A DNA stretch of 64,000 nucleotides, from contig NZ_CP034539.1 of assembly GCF_003963535.1 (NCBI RefSeq), positions 372,001 to 436,000 on the forward strand, read 5' to 3'. This DNA is from Streptomyces cyaneochromogenes. GTDB taxonomy: Bacteria; Actinomycetota; Actinomycetes; Streptomycetales; Streptomycetaceae. The notes beneath the pieces were generated by a model. That model was not told where the DNA came from, searched no databases, and was given only the letters and a program-made list of their open reading frames with translations. Below are positions 42,372 to 51,432 of this stretch, in pieces. Positions within the stretch are counted from its first letter, which is position 1. Each line of letters starts with the position of its first letter. A program made the position numbers and the translations under genes.

Positions 42372-44977
42372 TCGCTGCTCTGCGTGCTGCCCTGGCCTCC
42401 GCCGGGTACGACCCGACGCCCGAGGAACTCGCCGACATCTTGTGGCTGGCCGTGCAGCCGCGCAGAGGAACACTGCGCGAGCCGCTCAGCGGTGGGCCCC
42501 TCGCGGAGGGCGGTCCAGGGGCGACGGCCTTCGGCACGAGCGGCACCAACGGGCAGCTGACCGAGCGGGAACAGGCCGCCAGCCGTATGCTCTACGCCTC
42601 GGTGGACTGGTCGGGCACAGCAGGATCGGCCGTCTCACCGACTCGCATTCCCACACCGAGGGCTCTCACCAACGCCCGCGGCATGGCCAGAGCCCTGCGG
42701 CCGCTGCGTTCCACGGTCCGCTCGCGGACGCGTTTCCGTCTCGACGTCGCGGCCACGGTGACGGCACTCGCCGACGGCTTCCGTGACATCATCCTCGCCC
42801 CCGCGCGCGAGCCTCTGCTCGACCTCACACTCCTCGTCGACGACGGCATCTCCATGGCCGTGTGGCACGACGTGGCGAAGGAAGTGCACCAGGAGTTCCA
42901 CCGGCTCAGGGCGTTCCGGCGCATCCGGGTCCTGGGCATGAACACCGACGACCCGAAGCAGGTCCGGTTCACGACCGAACCGTTCCGCCACACAGCTCCC
43001 GCAGCTCACCCTGCAACCGGCGACCGCAGCCTCGTGCTGGTTCTCACCGACGCAGTGGGGCAGGCCTGGCAGACCGGCAAGGCACAGGAACACGCGCTGC
43101 GCTGGGCGGCGAAGGGGCCCACCGCGATCTTCCACGTCCTGCCGGAGGACATGTGGCCGGGAACGGGCCTGCCCACCCTGCGGCTGATGGCCTCAGCCTC
43201 CCGACCCGCTGCCCCCAATCACCACATCCGCCTGCGCCACCCCCAACTGCCCCGAGGCGTCCTGCTCCTCCCCTCCCCACCGATACCGGTGATCGACATC
43301 ATGCGTGGCACGTCGGCCCGGGCATGGGCCCAGTTGGTCGGCGCACCCGTTGGTGAGTCTGCCCTCCACTTCTACGACCCACAGCAGTTGGGCGCACTGC
43401 CGCCCTACGTGTCCGACGACGATGTGGTCGATCTGCCTGCGGAGGATGCCCTCGAGGAATTCCTGGCGTGCGCCTCGGACGGCGCGCGCCGACTGGCCGC
43501 ACATCTCGCGTGCGCGGGAAGCGCCTTGACCGTCCCGCTGATGCGGCTGGTGCAACGCTCCGCCGTGCCGGAGTCGCGACCCGAGCATCTCGCAGAGGTG
43601 TTTCTCGCGGGCATGCTGACCCCCTACAAACCCGTAACGGCGGACGGGGCCGACCCGCTCCCTCACGAGGCAATGCCCTGGGACCGGCGCTCATTCGCAT
43701 TCCCGCCGGTCGTCGCGGAATCATTGCGGGAACTCGTGCGACGGTCCGACGAACGGGCCACGCACCACTATGTGACCGAATACCTGGCACAGCAGTACAA
43801 GGAGACCCAGGCGGGTGCAGCTCTCATCTCGGACCCGCATGGGGTGCTGCGCGCGCGGACCGACCTGCCTTTGGGGAGCACCGTCGGCCCTGGCGGGTCC
43901 ATCGTGCGAGGGCCGACCGGGACGAGCCGACAGGTCTCCCTCACCTCTCTGACAGTGCAGTTGAACGGACTCATGGACCGAATCCATGCCCCCCGCCTTG
44001 ACTGGGTACACGAGGCCGTCGCCTCTGGCGCCAACACCGCCGAAATCGAGCGGGTGGCGAACCTCCTCACCCAGGCGACGGCACACAACCGAACAGCAGA
44101 AAGTTCGGGCGACTACACCGAACTGCAACGCGTGCTCGAGGCCCTGGCGCACGAACTCAGGCAGCCGGAGATGGCCAACAGGTACCGACGGGCGATCGCA
44201 GCCCTGCAAGAGACAAAGCCGGAGCCGGCCTTCTCGACCCACGCCCCCACCCCCTACGGCGACTCAAGCGAGACAGCTCCGTACTTTTACCTGAGCTATG
44301 CCCGCGCCCCCCGAGACGACGCAGAAAAGTCGGACCCCGACCTATGGGTCAACCGGCTCTTCGGCGACCTGTGTGACCACATCCGGAACATGACTGCTAC
44401 GCCTGGCCCAGCGGGATTCATGGACCGATCCGTACGGGCAGGACAGGCCTGGACCCGAGAACCCCCCGAGGCGCTCGCCCACTGCCGGGTCTTCGTGCCG
44501 CTTTACTCCCCCCGCTACTTCCTTAGTTCCTGGTGCGGCAAGGAATGGGCCGCGTTCGCTCGGCGCCGAACGCAATACCGGCACGAAGAATCCAGCACAA
44601 CGCCCAGCGCAATTGTCCCAGCCTTGTGGGCGCCAGTAATGGACTACCAACTCCCTGATATTGCCCAGGCATTGCAGTACACGCACCCGGAACTGGGGGA
44701 CCGCTACAGAGACTTCGGCTTGTACGGACTCATAAAGATCAGCTCCCATCGCAGCACCTACCAGAGGAGTGTGTTCCATCTGGCCCAGCGCATCATCGAG
44801 GTTGGCGAGAGCATCGTCGTGGAGCGGGGCGACCCCGTCGACCTCTCCGCCCTGCCGGACGCCTTCGCGCCCCCGTCGTCCCAGCCGCCCAGGCCCGACC
44901 TGCGCGCCCCTGAACAGTCAAGCCGCGAGACACCCCGCTTCCGCATCAGGGCCGAGCCGCCGTCCCAGGAAGACTGA
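42368..44977 (+). CDS. SAV_2336/vWA-like protein with C-terminal FxsC-type TIR domain (gene 4)
   Basis: The 869-residue protein overlaps gene 3 by four bases. Residues ~1-420 match the SAV_2336-type N-terminal region: LDLTLLVDDGISMAVWHDVA is vWA-like (a D-D-G-x-S pattern in place of DxSxS), followed by RSLVLVLTDAVGQAWQTG. A helical middle follows. Residues 637-780 form a TIR domain of FxsC style: PYFYLSYARAPRDDAEK, GFMDRSVRAGQAW, CRVFVPLYSPRYF and SSWCGKEWAAF. Glu726 occupies the catalytic position of NAD+-cleaving TIRs. The last 60 residues are proline-rich. It can both couple to the ATPase and serve as an NAD+-directed effector. Confidence 0.85.
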   Translation: MIAALRAALASAGYDPTPEELADILWLAVQPRRGTLREPLSGGPLAEGGPGATAFGTSGTNGQLTEREQAASRMLYASVDWSGTAGSAVSPTRIPTPRALTNARGMARALRPLRSTVRSRTRFRLDVAATVTALADGFRDIILAPAREPLLDLTLLVDDGISMAVWHDVAKEVHQEFHRLRAFRRIRVLGMNTDDPKQVRFTTEPFRHTAPAAHPATGDRSLVLVLTDAVGQAWQTGKAQEHALRWAAKGPTAIFHVLPEDMWPGTGLPTLRLMASASRPAAPNHHIRLRHPQLPRGVLLLPSPPIPVIDIMRGTSARAWAQLVGAPVGESALHFYDPQQLGALPPYVSDDDVVDLPAEDALEEFLACASDGARRLAAHLACAGSALTVPLMRLVQRSAVPESRPEHLAEVFLAGMLTPYKPVTADGADPLPHEAMPWDRRSFAFPPVVAESLRELVRRSDERATHHYVTEYLAQQYKETQAGAALISDPHGVLRARTDLPLGSTVGPGGSIVRGPTGTSRQVSLTSLTVQLNGLMDRIHAPRLDWVHEAVASGANTAEIERVANLLTQATAHNRTAESSGDYTELQRVLEALAHELRQPEMANRYRRAIAALQETKPEPAFSTHAPTPYGDSSETAPYFYLSYARAPRDDAEKSDPDLWVNRLFGDLCDHIRNMTATPGPAGFMDRSVRAGQAWTREPPEALAHCRVFVPLYSPRYFLSSWCGKEWAAFARRRTQYRHEESSTTPSAIVPALWAPVMDYQLPDIAQALQYTHPELGDRYRDFGLYGLIKISSHRSTYQRSVFHLAQRIIEVGESIVVERGDPVDLSALPDAFAPPSSQPPRPDLRAPEQSSRETPRFRIRAEPPSQED

Positions 44978-45021
44978 CTGTTCCTTCGCCCACCGCGCAC
45001 GAACCCGTTGGAACCGGGACA

Positions 45022-45056
45022 GGGCGCCTGAACATCGCAATGCATGTCAGGCGCCC
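45022..45056 (+). terminator. Hairpin after the conflict operon
   Basis: GGGCGCCTGA (45022-45031) pairs with TCAGGCGCCC (45047-45056); the stem extends inward with one bulged base (ACAT/ATGT). It lies 45 bases after the TIR gene stop. A run of T is lacking, as is usual here. Confidence 0.6.
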
Positions 45057-45513
45057 GACGCAGCAGCTCGGCGCACCCTGCCGGGGGGCGATCGTGGCCT
45101 CGGCCACCTCGCTCCATCTGACGCCGGCGCCGACGGTGACGGTGGTGCTGTCCGGCCCCAGGGGGCCGATGTCCGCGAGGGTCGCCGTCTCGATGACCAG
45201 CCCGCCCTGGATCTGCGCCTGGCCGTTGGTGGCGTGTCCCTGGCCGCGGTGGTGCGACCGACAGGCGGTGGGTGTTGCAGTACCGGACCACGGCTACGAC
45301 GTCACGGACCGAGCCCGGGCGCAGTACGGCGACGGGACGGCGGTGCACGATGTGGCCGAAGTCGTCGCAGGCGGCCGCGAGTGACGTCTCGTCCGTGACG
45401 AGAGTCCCGTCCAGCGCGGGTGTCCCTGCCAGGTCCGGGGCGGACTCGGCCCCGGTGCCGGTCGTGGCCCAGCTCCGGGTAGCGGGGTCAAAGCCGTCCG
45501 GTTCATCCTGGGC
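45040..45513 (-). pseudogene. FAD-linked oxidase (berberine-bridge/cytokinin-oxidase type), truncated and frameshifted
   Basis: On the minus strand DETSLAAACDDFGHIVHRRP and VAVLRPGSVRDVVAVVRYCN lead to HRLSVAP. After a one-base shift this continues GQGHATNGQAQIQGGLVIET, then VTVGAGVRWSEVAEA, the FAD-binding (PCMH/FAD_binding_4) signature. The gene stops near 45040 after about 150 residues, whereas intact members are 400-550 residues. It is a dead 5' fragment whose remainder has been lost, probably when the adjacent operon arrived. Confidence 0.7.
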
Positions 45514-45565
45514 GACTTGAGGCCGTTTGGGAGCTGTTCACCGGTGTCCTGGCACCCCTGGCGGG

Positions 45566-46756
45566 TCACGGCACGGCCACCCCGTGCAGCCCGGCCCTGG
45601 TGCGGGGGAAGGCGACGGTGATGTCGAGCCCGCCCTCCGGGCCTTGTTCGGTGACGATCCGGGCCCGGTGGGCGCTGGCGATGGCCGCGACGATCGACAG
45701 TCCGAGGCCGTGGCCGTCGGCGCGCGCGGAGCGGTGGCCCAGGCGTTGGAAGGGCTGGTACAGCGAGGGGATGGCCTCGCGGGGGACGACCGGTCCGCTG
45801 TTCACGACCCGAACCGTGGGCGCCCCGTCCTGGAGGCCGGTGGTGATCCGGATCCAGCCGCCGTGGGGGGTGTAGCGCTGGGCGTTGCCGACCAGGTTGG
45901 TCACCAGCCGTTCCACGAGGCTGGCGTTGCCCTCGGCCTCGGCGGCGGTGAGACCGACGTCCAGGGTGACGTCCTCGGGGCGGGTGGGCGCGAGGTTGTC
46001 GAGCACGTCGGTGACGACCTCGGCGAGGTCCAGCGGATCGGTCCGGAAGACGCCGCTCTGGCTGCTCGCCAGCGTCAACAGGGCCTCGATCAGCCGCTCC
46101 TGGTCCTCGCCGACGGCCAGGGCCCGCTCGCACACCGCCCGCAGGGTCTTCACGTCCGGGTCCGGTTTGCTGAGCGCGACCTCGATCACCGTACGTTGCA
46201 GGGTCAGCGGGGTGCGCAGCTCGTGCGAGGCGTTGGCGACGAAGCGTCTCTGTGCGTCGAACGCGGCGTCCAGGCGGGCGAGCAGGCCGTCGAAGGTGTC
46301 GCCGAGGTTCTTCAGCTCGTCGTCGGCGGGCCCGGGCATCGCGAGCCGCTCGTGCAGATTGTGCGCCGAGATGCGCCGGGCCCGTTCCGTCATCACGCGT
46401 ACGGGCCGCAGCACCCGTCCGGCCACCAGCCAGCCCAGCCCACCGGAGACACCGGTCATGACGCCGAGCGCGATCCCGGACCGGGTGAGCAGCGTGCGCT
46501 GTGCCTCTTCGCGCTGGCGGTCGGCGACGTACGAGATCTGTGCCGAGATCTCCTGCACCGCCGGGTTGCGAGAGGCGTTCATGGTGGTGATCTTGGTGCC
46601 TTTGGAGGCAGGGCTCTGCAGGACCAGAAGGTAGGTGACGGCGAGCAGGGTGGCGCCCGAGACGAAGAACAGCGTCCCGTAGAGGAGAGTGAGCCGGAGC
46701 CGGGCCGACCAGCGGATGCGGAACCGGCCGGCCGGCTCAGATGCGGTAGCCGACAT
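45566..46756 (-). CDS. Sensor histidine kinase
   Basis: The 396-residue kinase has one membrane helix at ~22-45 (LTLLYGTLFFVSGATLLAVT), a short extracytoplasmic segment, a second helix at ~92-112, and a HAMP domain (GRVLRPVRVMTERARRISA). The H-box is SHELRTPLTLQRTVIE with the phosphoacceptor His, followed by N-box LVGNAQRYTPHGG and G-box HGLGLSIVAAIA. It overlaps the response-regulator gene by 20 bases. The pair is divergent from a lipoprotein/efflux operon and probably controls it in response to envelope or antibiotic stress. Confidence 0.92.
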   Translation of the reverse strand: MSATASEPAGRFRIRWSARLRLTLLYGTLFFVSGATLLAVTYLLVLQSPASKGTKITTMNASRNPAVQEISAQISYVADRQREEAQRTLLTRSGIALGVMTGVSGGLGWLVAGRVLRPVRVMTERARRISAHNLHERLAMPGPADDELKNLGDTFDGLLARLDAAFDAQRRFVANASHELRTPLTLQRTVIEVALSKPDPDVKTLRAVCERALAVGEDQERLIEALLTLASSQSGVFRTDPLDLAEVVTDVLDNLAPTRPEDVTLDVGLTAAEAEGNASLVERLVTNLVGNAQRYTPHGGWIRITTGLQDGAPTVRVVNSGPVVPREAIPSLYQPFQRLGHRSARADGHGLGLSIVAAIASAHRARIVTEQGPEGGLDITVAFPRTRAGLHGVAVP

Positions 46757-47390
46757 GCGGCACCGTCTCGATCACGGGCGGTTCGCCGAGCTTGCGGCGC
46801 AGCCGGCTGATGGTCACCTTCACGGTGTTGGTGAACGGGTCGGTGGCGTCGTCCCAGGCCCGCTCCAGCAGTTCCTCCGCGGACACCACCGCGCCCCGCG
46901 CGGCCAACAGCAGCTCCAGTACGGCCATCTCCTTCGGGGACAGGTCGAGTTGGCGTCCGCCGCGCCAGGCGGTGTGCTCGGCGGGTGACAGCGACAGATC
47001 GTCGTGGGTGAGCACGGGGGGCACGGCGGGGTGCGCGCGCCGGGCGAGGGCGCGGATCCGCGCGACCAGCTCGGCGAAGGCGAACGGCTTGGTCAGATAG
47101 TCGTCGGCCCCCAGGCTCAGTCCGTCGACCCGGTCGGCGATGGTGGCGGAGGCCGTGAGCATGAGGATGCGGGCCCGGCAGCCGTGCTTGATCAGCGCGC
47201 GGCAGACCTCGTCGCCGTGCATCAGCGGAAGGTCCCGGTCGAGCACGATCACGTGGTAGTCGTACACGGTGGCCTGCTCCAGCGCCTGCTGGCCGTCCAG
47301 TGCCAGGTCGATGGCCATGCCTTCCTGCCGCAGTCCGGCGGCGATCGTCTCGGCGAGCTCGAGGTGGTCGTCGACAATCAGCACTCTCAT
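46737..47390 (-). CDS. OmpR-family response regulator
   Basis: The 217-residue regulator has a receiver domain (MRVLIVDDHLELAETIAAGL; phosphoacceptor Asp in VIVLDRDLPLMHGDE; LTASATIADRVDG; conserved Lys in YLTKPFAF). Its winged-helix effector ends with VTISRLRRKLGEPPVIETVP. It is cognate to the overlapping histidine kinase. It lies 113 bases from the divergent lipoprotein/ABC operon, which is its likely target. VanR-like regulation of glycopeptide resistance is one possibility, but no vanHAX genes are present. Confidence 0.92.
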   Translation of the reverse strand: MRVLIVDDHLELAETIAAGLRQEGMAIDLALDGQQALEQATVYDYHVIVLDRDLPLMHGDEVCRALIKHGCRARILMLTASATIADRVDGLSLGADDYLTKPFAFAELVARIRALARRAHPAVPPVLTHDDLSLSPAEHTAWRGGRQLDLSPKEMAVLELLLAARGAVVSAEELLERAWDDATDPFTNTVKVTISRLRRKLGEPPVIETVPHVGYRI

Positions 47391-47502
47391 GCCGGTCAGG
47401 ATGCCCTGGGACCCATAACAGGGGAATAACGCCTGGGGAGGGCGAAAGTGGTCGACGACGTTGTTCCCCGCGTGTAACCGCACCCGGCGTACAACTCCGT
47501 TC

Positions 47503-48072
47503 ATGTTCTCAACACACCGTCGCGCCCGGATCGGGCGCGTGCTTCTTCCCGTATCCCTGCTGCTCACAGGCGCGCTGATCAGCGGCTGTTCCGGCGACTC
47601 CAGCGCGGCCTCCGACGCAGAGGCGACCTCGGACTCCTCCGGGTCGGCGAACAGCGCGTTCGACCAGGCCCTGGAATTCGCCGAGTGCATGCGCGCGGAG
47701 GGCGTCCCCGAATTCCCCGATCCCCAGCAGGCCGACGGCGGTATCCGCATGGACGCCGGCGGCGTCGACACCAATTCGGCCGAGTTCCAGGGCGCCATGG
47801 AGGCCTGCCGCGACAAGGCCCCGCAGGGCCAGGGCCAGGGCGGGGGCGGCGAGCCGCTCGATCCGACCAAGGTCGCCGCCTGGGCGGAGTGCATTCGCGA
47901 GAACGGCGTGCCGAAGTTCCCGGACCCCGAGATCAACGGCGGCCAGATGGCTCTCGACTTCGGCGGCGCCGGCCTCAGCATGGCCGACCCCGCCTTCCAG
48001 AAAGCCCGTTCCGCGTGCCAGGACAAGTGGCCCGGCGGCGGCATGATGATTCAGGGCGGCGGAGGCCAGTGA
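47503..48072 (+). CDS. Lipoprotein with duplicated GVPxFPDP motif
   Basis: The 189-residue lipoprotein has signal peptide and lipobox LLTGALISGC (Cys near residue 29). The mature part contains two similar blocks: FAECMRAEGVPEFPDPQQ and WAECIRENGVPKFPDPEI, each with a C-(M/I)-R-x-x-G-V-P-x-F-P-D-P core and a downstream Cys (EACRD, SACQD). The Gly/Gln-rich linker between them is flexible. Proteins of this type often precede ABC export systems. It overlaps the adaptor gene by four bases, so it is part of the same operon. Confidence 0.75.
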   Translation: MFSTHRRARIGRVLLPVSLLLTGALISGCSGDSSAASDAEATSDSSGSANSAFDQALEFAECMRAEGVPEFPDPQQADGGIRMDAGGVDTNSAEFQGAMEACRDKAPQGQGQGGGGEPLDPTKVAAWAECIRENGVPKFPDPEINGGQMALDFGGAGLSMADPAFQKARSACQDKWPGGGMMIQGGGGQ

Positions 48073-49361
48073 CCACGCAGGACGAGACAGAACACCTACC
48101 GGCCGTCGTGGAACCCGGCGGGGCCCCGGCGGTCGCGAACGAGGCGGAGCGGACGCCGGCCGTCGCCGAGGAGGCTGCGCAGCCGGCGGTGGGCGAGGCG
48201 AGGGACCGGCGCAAGCGCCGCACCCGCCGTACGGCCTTCATCGTGGTGATCGCGACAGCCGTGGCCGCCGCCGCGGGAGTTGCCGCCACCGGCGCGTTCA
48301 GTGGTGACGACGCAGCCGCGTCACCGACCGCCCCCGACCGGCCGGTCGCGACGACGAAGGTCCAGCGGATCACGCTGACCAGTACCGAGACCGTGGACGG
48401 CACCCTGGGCCACGGCGAACCGACCGCCGTCACCGACGCCTCCGCGTCCGGGCAGAGCGGGCAGGGTGGCGGCAGCCAGGCCGGTGCCGACGGTGAGTTC
48501 ATCACCTGGGTGCCCGGCGAGGGCGACACGCTCGAACGCGGCGACACCGTCTACCGGGTCAACGAGCGCAAGGTGCCCCTGCTGTACGGGTCCATCCCCT
48601 TCTACCGCACGCTGGAGCCCGGCATTGAGGGCGCCGACGTGCGGATGCTGGAGCGCAACCTCGCCGATCTGGGCTACGACGGCTTCGACGTGGACGACGA
48701 GTACACCTCCGGCACCGCCCAGGCGGTCGAGGAGTGGCAGGACGACCTGGGCGCCGAGGAGACCGGGACCGTACGGCCCGGGGACGCGGTGGTCGCGCCG
48801 GGGGCGCGTCGGGTCGCGGAGCTGAAGACCTCGCCCGGCGCGGTCGTCGGCGGCGAGGTGCTGACCTGGACGGGTACCGAGCGGATCGTCTCCATGGACC
48901 TGGACCCGCAGCACGAGGACCTGGTGAAGGAGGGTTCCAAGGCCACGGTCCGGCTTCCGGACGGCAGCACCGTGGTCGGCGAGGTCACCGACATCGGCAC
49001 CGCGGGCAACGACACGGCCGGTTCCGGGGCCGGGGCCGGCGGCGAGGGCCAGGGCGCGGACGAGGCGACCCTTCCGGTCCAGCTGAAGATCAAGGACCAG
49101 AAGAAGCTGGGCCGCTATCAGGCCGCGTCCGTCGACGTGATCCTGGAAGCCGACAGCCGCCGGGACGTGCTCGCGGTGCCGGTCAACGCGCTGATGGCGC
49201 GGCCGGGCGGCGGCTACGCCCTGGAAGTCCCGACGGCCGGCGACGGCGGCGACAGCGGCAGCGAGCTGGTGCCGGTGGAGCTGGGGATGTTCGCGAACGG
49301 ACTGGTCGAGGTGAAGGGCTCGGGCATCAAGGAGGGCATGAACGTGGGGGTGCCCAAGTGA
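48069..49361 (+). CDS. Efflux adaptor with peptidoglycan-binding domain (MacA/HlyD-like)
   Basis: The 430-residue protein has a long Ala/Glu-rich cytoplasmic N-terminus (~55 residues), one membrane helix ([20 protein letters not shown]) and an extracytoplasmic region. That region holds a peptidoglycan-binding-1 domain ([20 protein letters not shown], then [13 protein letters not shown]) and a barrel-sandwich/beta domain ([38 protein letters not shown]). It is the actinobacterial equivalent of a periplasmic adaptor linking an ABC exporter to the cell wall. It overlaps the ATPase gene by four bases. Confidence 0.85.
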   Translation: MTTQDETEHLPAVVEPGGAPAVANEAERTPAVAEEAAQPAVGEARDRRKRRTRRTAFIVVIATAVAAAAGVAATGAFSGDDAAASPTAPDRPVATTKVQRITLTSTETVDGTLGHGEPTAVTDASASGQSGQGGGSQAGADGEFITWVPGEGDTLERGDTVYRVNERKVPLLYGSIPFYRTLEPGIEGADVRMLERNLADLGYDGFDVDDEYTSGTAQAVEEWQDDLGAEETGTVRPGDAVVAPGARRVAELKTSPGAVVGGEVLTWTGTERIVSMDLDPQHEDLVKEGSKATVRLPDGSTVVGEVTDIGTAGNDTAGSGAGAGGEGQGADEATLPVQLKIKDQKKLGRYQAASVDVILEADSRRDVLAVPVNALMARPGGGYALEVPTAGDGGDSGSELVPVELGMFANGLVEVKGSGIKEGMNVGVPK

Positions 49362-50095
49362 CGCCTCACGTGGTCGAGTTGACGGACGTCTCCCAGCAGT
49401 ACGGGGAGGTCGTCGCGCTGGCCGGCGCGAATCTGGTGATCGGGCGCGGTGAACTGGTCGGGATCGTCGGTCCGTCCGGGTCCGGGAAGTCGACCATGCT
49501 CAACATCATGGGCACGCTGAGCCGCCCGACCTCCGGGCACGTCCGGGTCGACGGCCACGCGGTCGAGGAGCTCAGCGACCGCGAGTTGTCGGCGCTGCGG
49601 GCCGGCACGATCGGGTTCGTGTTCCAGCAGTTCCATCTCACCTCGGGCATCCCGGTGCTGGACAGCGTGGCCGACGGGCTGCTCTACAGCGGCACCCCGC
49701 GCACCAAGCGGCGCCGGCTCGCCGAGGCGGCGCTGCGCCGCGTGGGGCTCGGGCACCGGCTGTACCACGAGCCGCACCAGCTCTCCGGCGGCGAGAAGCA
49801 ACGCGTCGCGATCGCCCGTGCGGTGCTGGGCGATCCCCCGCTGTTGCTGGCCGACGAGCCGACCGGCGCACTCGACTCCCGGTCCGGCGCGACCGTGCTG
49901 GAGCTGCTGCACGAGCTGAACGAGGCCGGCACCACGGTCGTCGTCATCACGCACGACCGGGACGTCGCCGCGTCCCTGCCGCGCGAGGTACGGCTCAAGG
50001 ACGGGCGTATCGAGCATGACTCGGCCGCGGGCCGGGAGATGGCAGCCGCCGCGGGCCAGGAGATGGCTGCCGTCGCCTCCGGGGCGGAGCGGTGA
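49358..50095 (+). CDS. MacB-type ABC transporter, ATP-binding protein
   Basis: The 245-residue ATPase has Walker [18 protein letters not shown] near residue 38, Q-loop FVFQQFHL, signature [17 protein letters not shown], Walker [17 protein letters not shown] and switch [11 protein letters not shown]. This is the LolD/MacB class of exporters. The C-terminal 20 residues are Ala/Glu-rich and dispensable by appearance. It works with the permease at 50092 and the adaptor at 48069. Confidence 0.92.
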   Translation: MTPHVVELTDVSQQYGEVVALAGANLVIGRGELVGIVGPSGSGKSTMLNIMGTLSRPTSGHVRVDGHAVEELSDRELSALRAGTIGFVFQQFHLTSGIPVLDSVADGLLYSGTPRTKRRRLAEAALRRVGLGHRLYHEPHQLSGGEKQRVAIARAVLGDPPLLLADEPTGALDSRSGATVLELLHELNEAGTTVVVITHDRDVAASLPREVRLKDGRIEHDSAAGREMAAAAGQEMAAVASGAER

Positions 50096-51315
50096 CGGGG
50101 CCCGGCCGGCGCGCGGCCGGCTCCCGGCCCCGTCCCGCCCGCATGAGCCCGGCCGACGTGCTGCGAGTGGGTGGCTACGGGCTGCGGGCCCGGCCCATGC
50201 GGGTGTTCCTGTCCGCGCTGGGCATCGCCATCGGTATCGCGGCGATGGTGGGCGTGGTGGGCATCTCCACGTCCAGCACCGAGGACCTGGACCGGCGGCT
50301 GAGCGCCCTGGGGACCAATCTGCTGTCCGTCACACCGGGGCCGTCGCTCAGCGGTGACGCCTCCCATCTGCCGAGCGAGTCGGTGGAGATGGTGGGCAAC
50401 ATCCCGGACGTGGAGTCGGTGACGGCGCTCGGCAAGGTCGACGCCAAGGTCTACCGCAACGACCACATCCCCGAGGCCGAGACCAGCGGTATCGCCGTCT
50501 ACGCGGCGAAGACCAACCTGCCCGACACCACCGGGGCGAAGCTCACCGACGGCCGCTGGCTGAACGCGGCCAACGACCGCTATCCGTCCGTCGTGCTCGG
50601 CCCGCGCGCCGCCGAACAGCTGGGGGTGCACCGGGCCGGATCCGACGTCCAGGTGTGGCTCGGCGACCGCTGGTTCACCGTGATCGGACTGCTCGCGCCG
50701 AATGAACTGACCCCGGAGCTGGACACCCAGGCGCTGGTCGGCTGGCCCTACGCGGAGGAGAACCTCGGCTTCGACGGCTACCCGACGGTGATCCACGTAC
50801 GCGCTGTGGAGGAGCACGTCTCCGAGGTGCAGGGCATCCTCGGGGCCACCGCCAACCCGGAGAAGCCCGACGAGGCGGCCGTCTCGCGGCCTTCCGACGC
50901 GCTCGCCGCGAAGGAGGCCACGGACGACACCCTGAGCGGGCTGCTCCTCGGGCTCGGCGCGGTGGCGCTGCTGGTCGGCGGGGTCGGGGTGGCCAACACC
51001 ATGGTCATCTCCGTGCTGGAGCGCCGCTCCGAGATCGGTCTGCGCCGGTCACTGGGGGCCACGCGGGGCCAGATCCGCAATCAGTTCCTGTGCGAGTCGC
51101 AGCTGCTGTCCGCGCTCGGCGGTGTCGGCGGGGTGACCCTGGGGATCGCGGTGACCATCGGCTACGCCTCCTATCAGGGCTGGCCGTCGGTCGTCCCGGC
51201 CTGGGCCATGGCCGGAGGCATCGGCTCGACGCTGCTCATCGGCGCGCTGGCGGGCTTCTACCCGGCGGTGCGTGCGGCCCGGCTGCCTCCGACGGAGGCC
51301 CTGGCCACGCCCTGA
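50092..51315 (+). CDS. MacB/FtsX-type ABC transporter permease
   Basis: The 407-residue permease has one N-terminal helix ([20 protein letters not shown]), a large extracytoplasmic MacB-type domain (residues ~65-285), and three C-terminal helices beginning [20 protein letters not shown], with the [20 protein letters not shown] coupling segment. This is the MacB/FtsX topology. With the adaptor and ATPase it should export a hydrophobic peptide or antibiotic, or sense envelope stress. It sits next to the Hpg cassette across a bidirectional terminator, so a self-resistance or export role for the cluster is plausible but not shown. Confidence 0.9.
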   Translation: MTGPGRRAAGSRPRPARMSPADVLRVGGYGLRARPMRVFLSALGIAIGIAAMVGVVGISTSSTEDLDRRLSALGTNLLSVTPGPSLSGDASHLPSESVEMVGNIPDVESVTALGKVDAKVYRNDHIPEAETSGIAVYAAKTNLPDTTGAKLTDGRWLNAANDRYPSVVLGPRAAEQLGVHRAGSDVQVWLGDRWFTVIGLLAPNELTPELDTQALVGWPYAEENLGFDGYPTVIHVRAVEEHVSEVQGILGATANPEKPDEAAVSRPSDALAAKEATDDTLSGLLLGLGAVALLVGGVGVANTMVISVLERRSEIGLRRSLGATRGQIRNQFLCESQLLSALGGVGGVTLGIAVTIGYASYQGWPSVVPAWAMAGGIGSTLLIGALAGFYPAVRAARLPPTEALATP

Positions 51316-51378
51316 TCAGCGGTGCCCCTCGACATTCCCCCGCCAGGGGCACCGTGCCCGGTCCGGAAATGACCCGGA

Positions 51379-51418
51379 CCCGTGCCCTTCCCGGCCACTG
51401 GGCCGGGAAGGGCACGGG
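51379..51418. terminator. Bidirectional hairpin terminator
   Basis: A perfect 18-base stem (51379-51396 pairs with 51401-51418) with a four-base loop lies between the convergent stops of the permease (51315) and prephenate dehydrogenase (51433). It marks a transcriptional border between the efflux operon and the Hpg cassette. Confidence 0.85.
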
Positions 51419-51432
51419 CGTGTCGCATTGCG

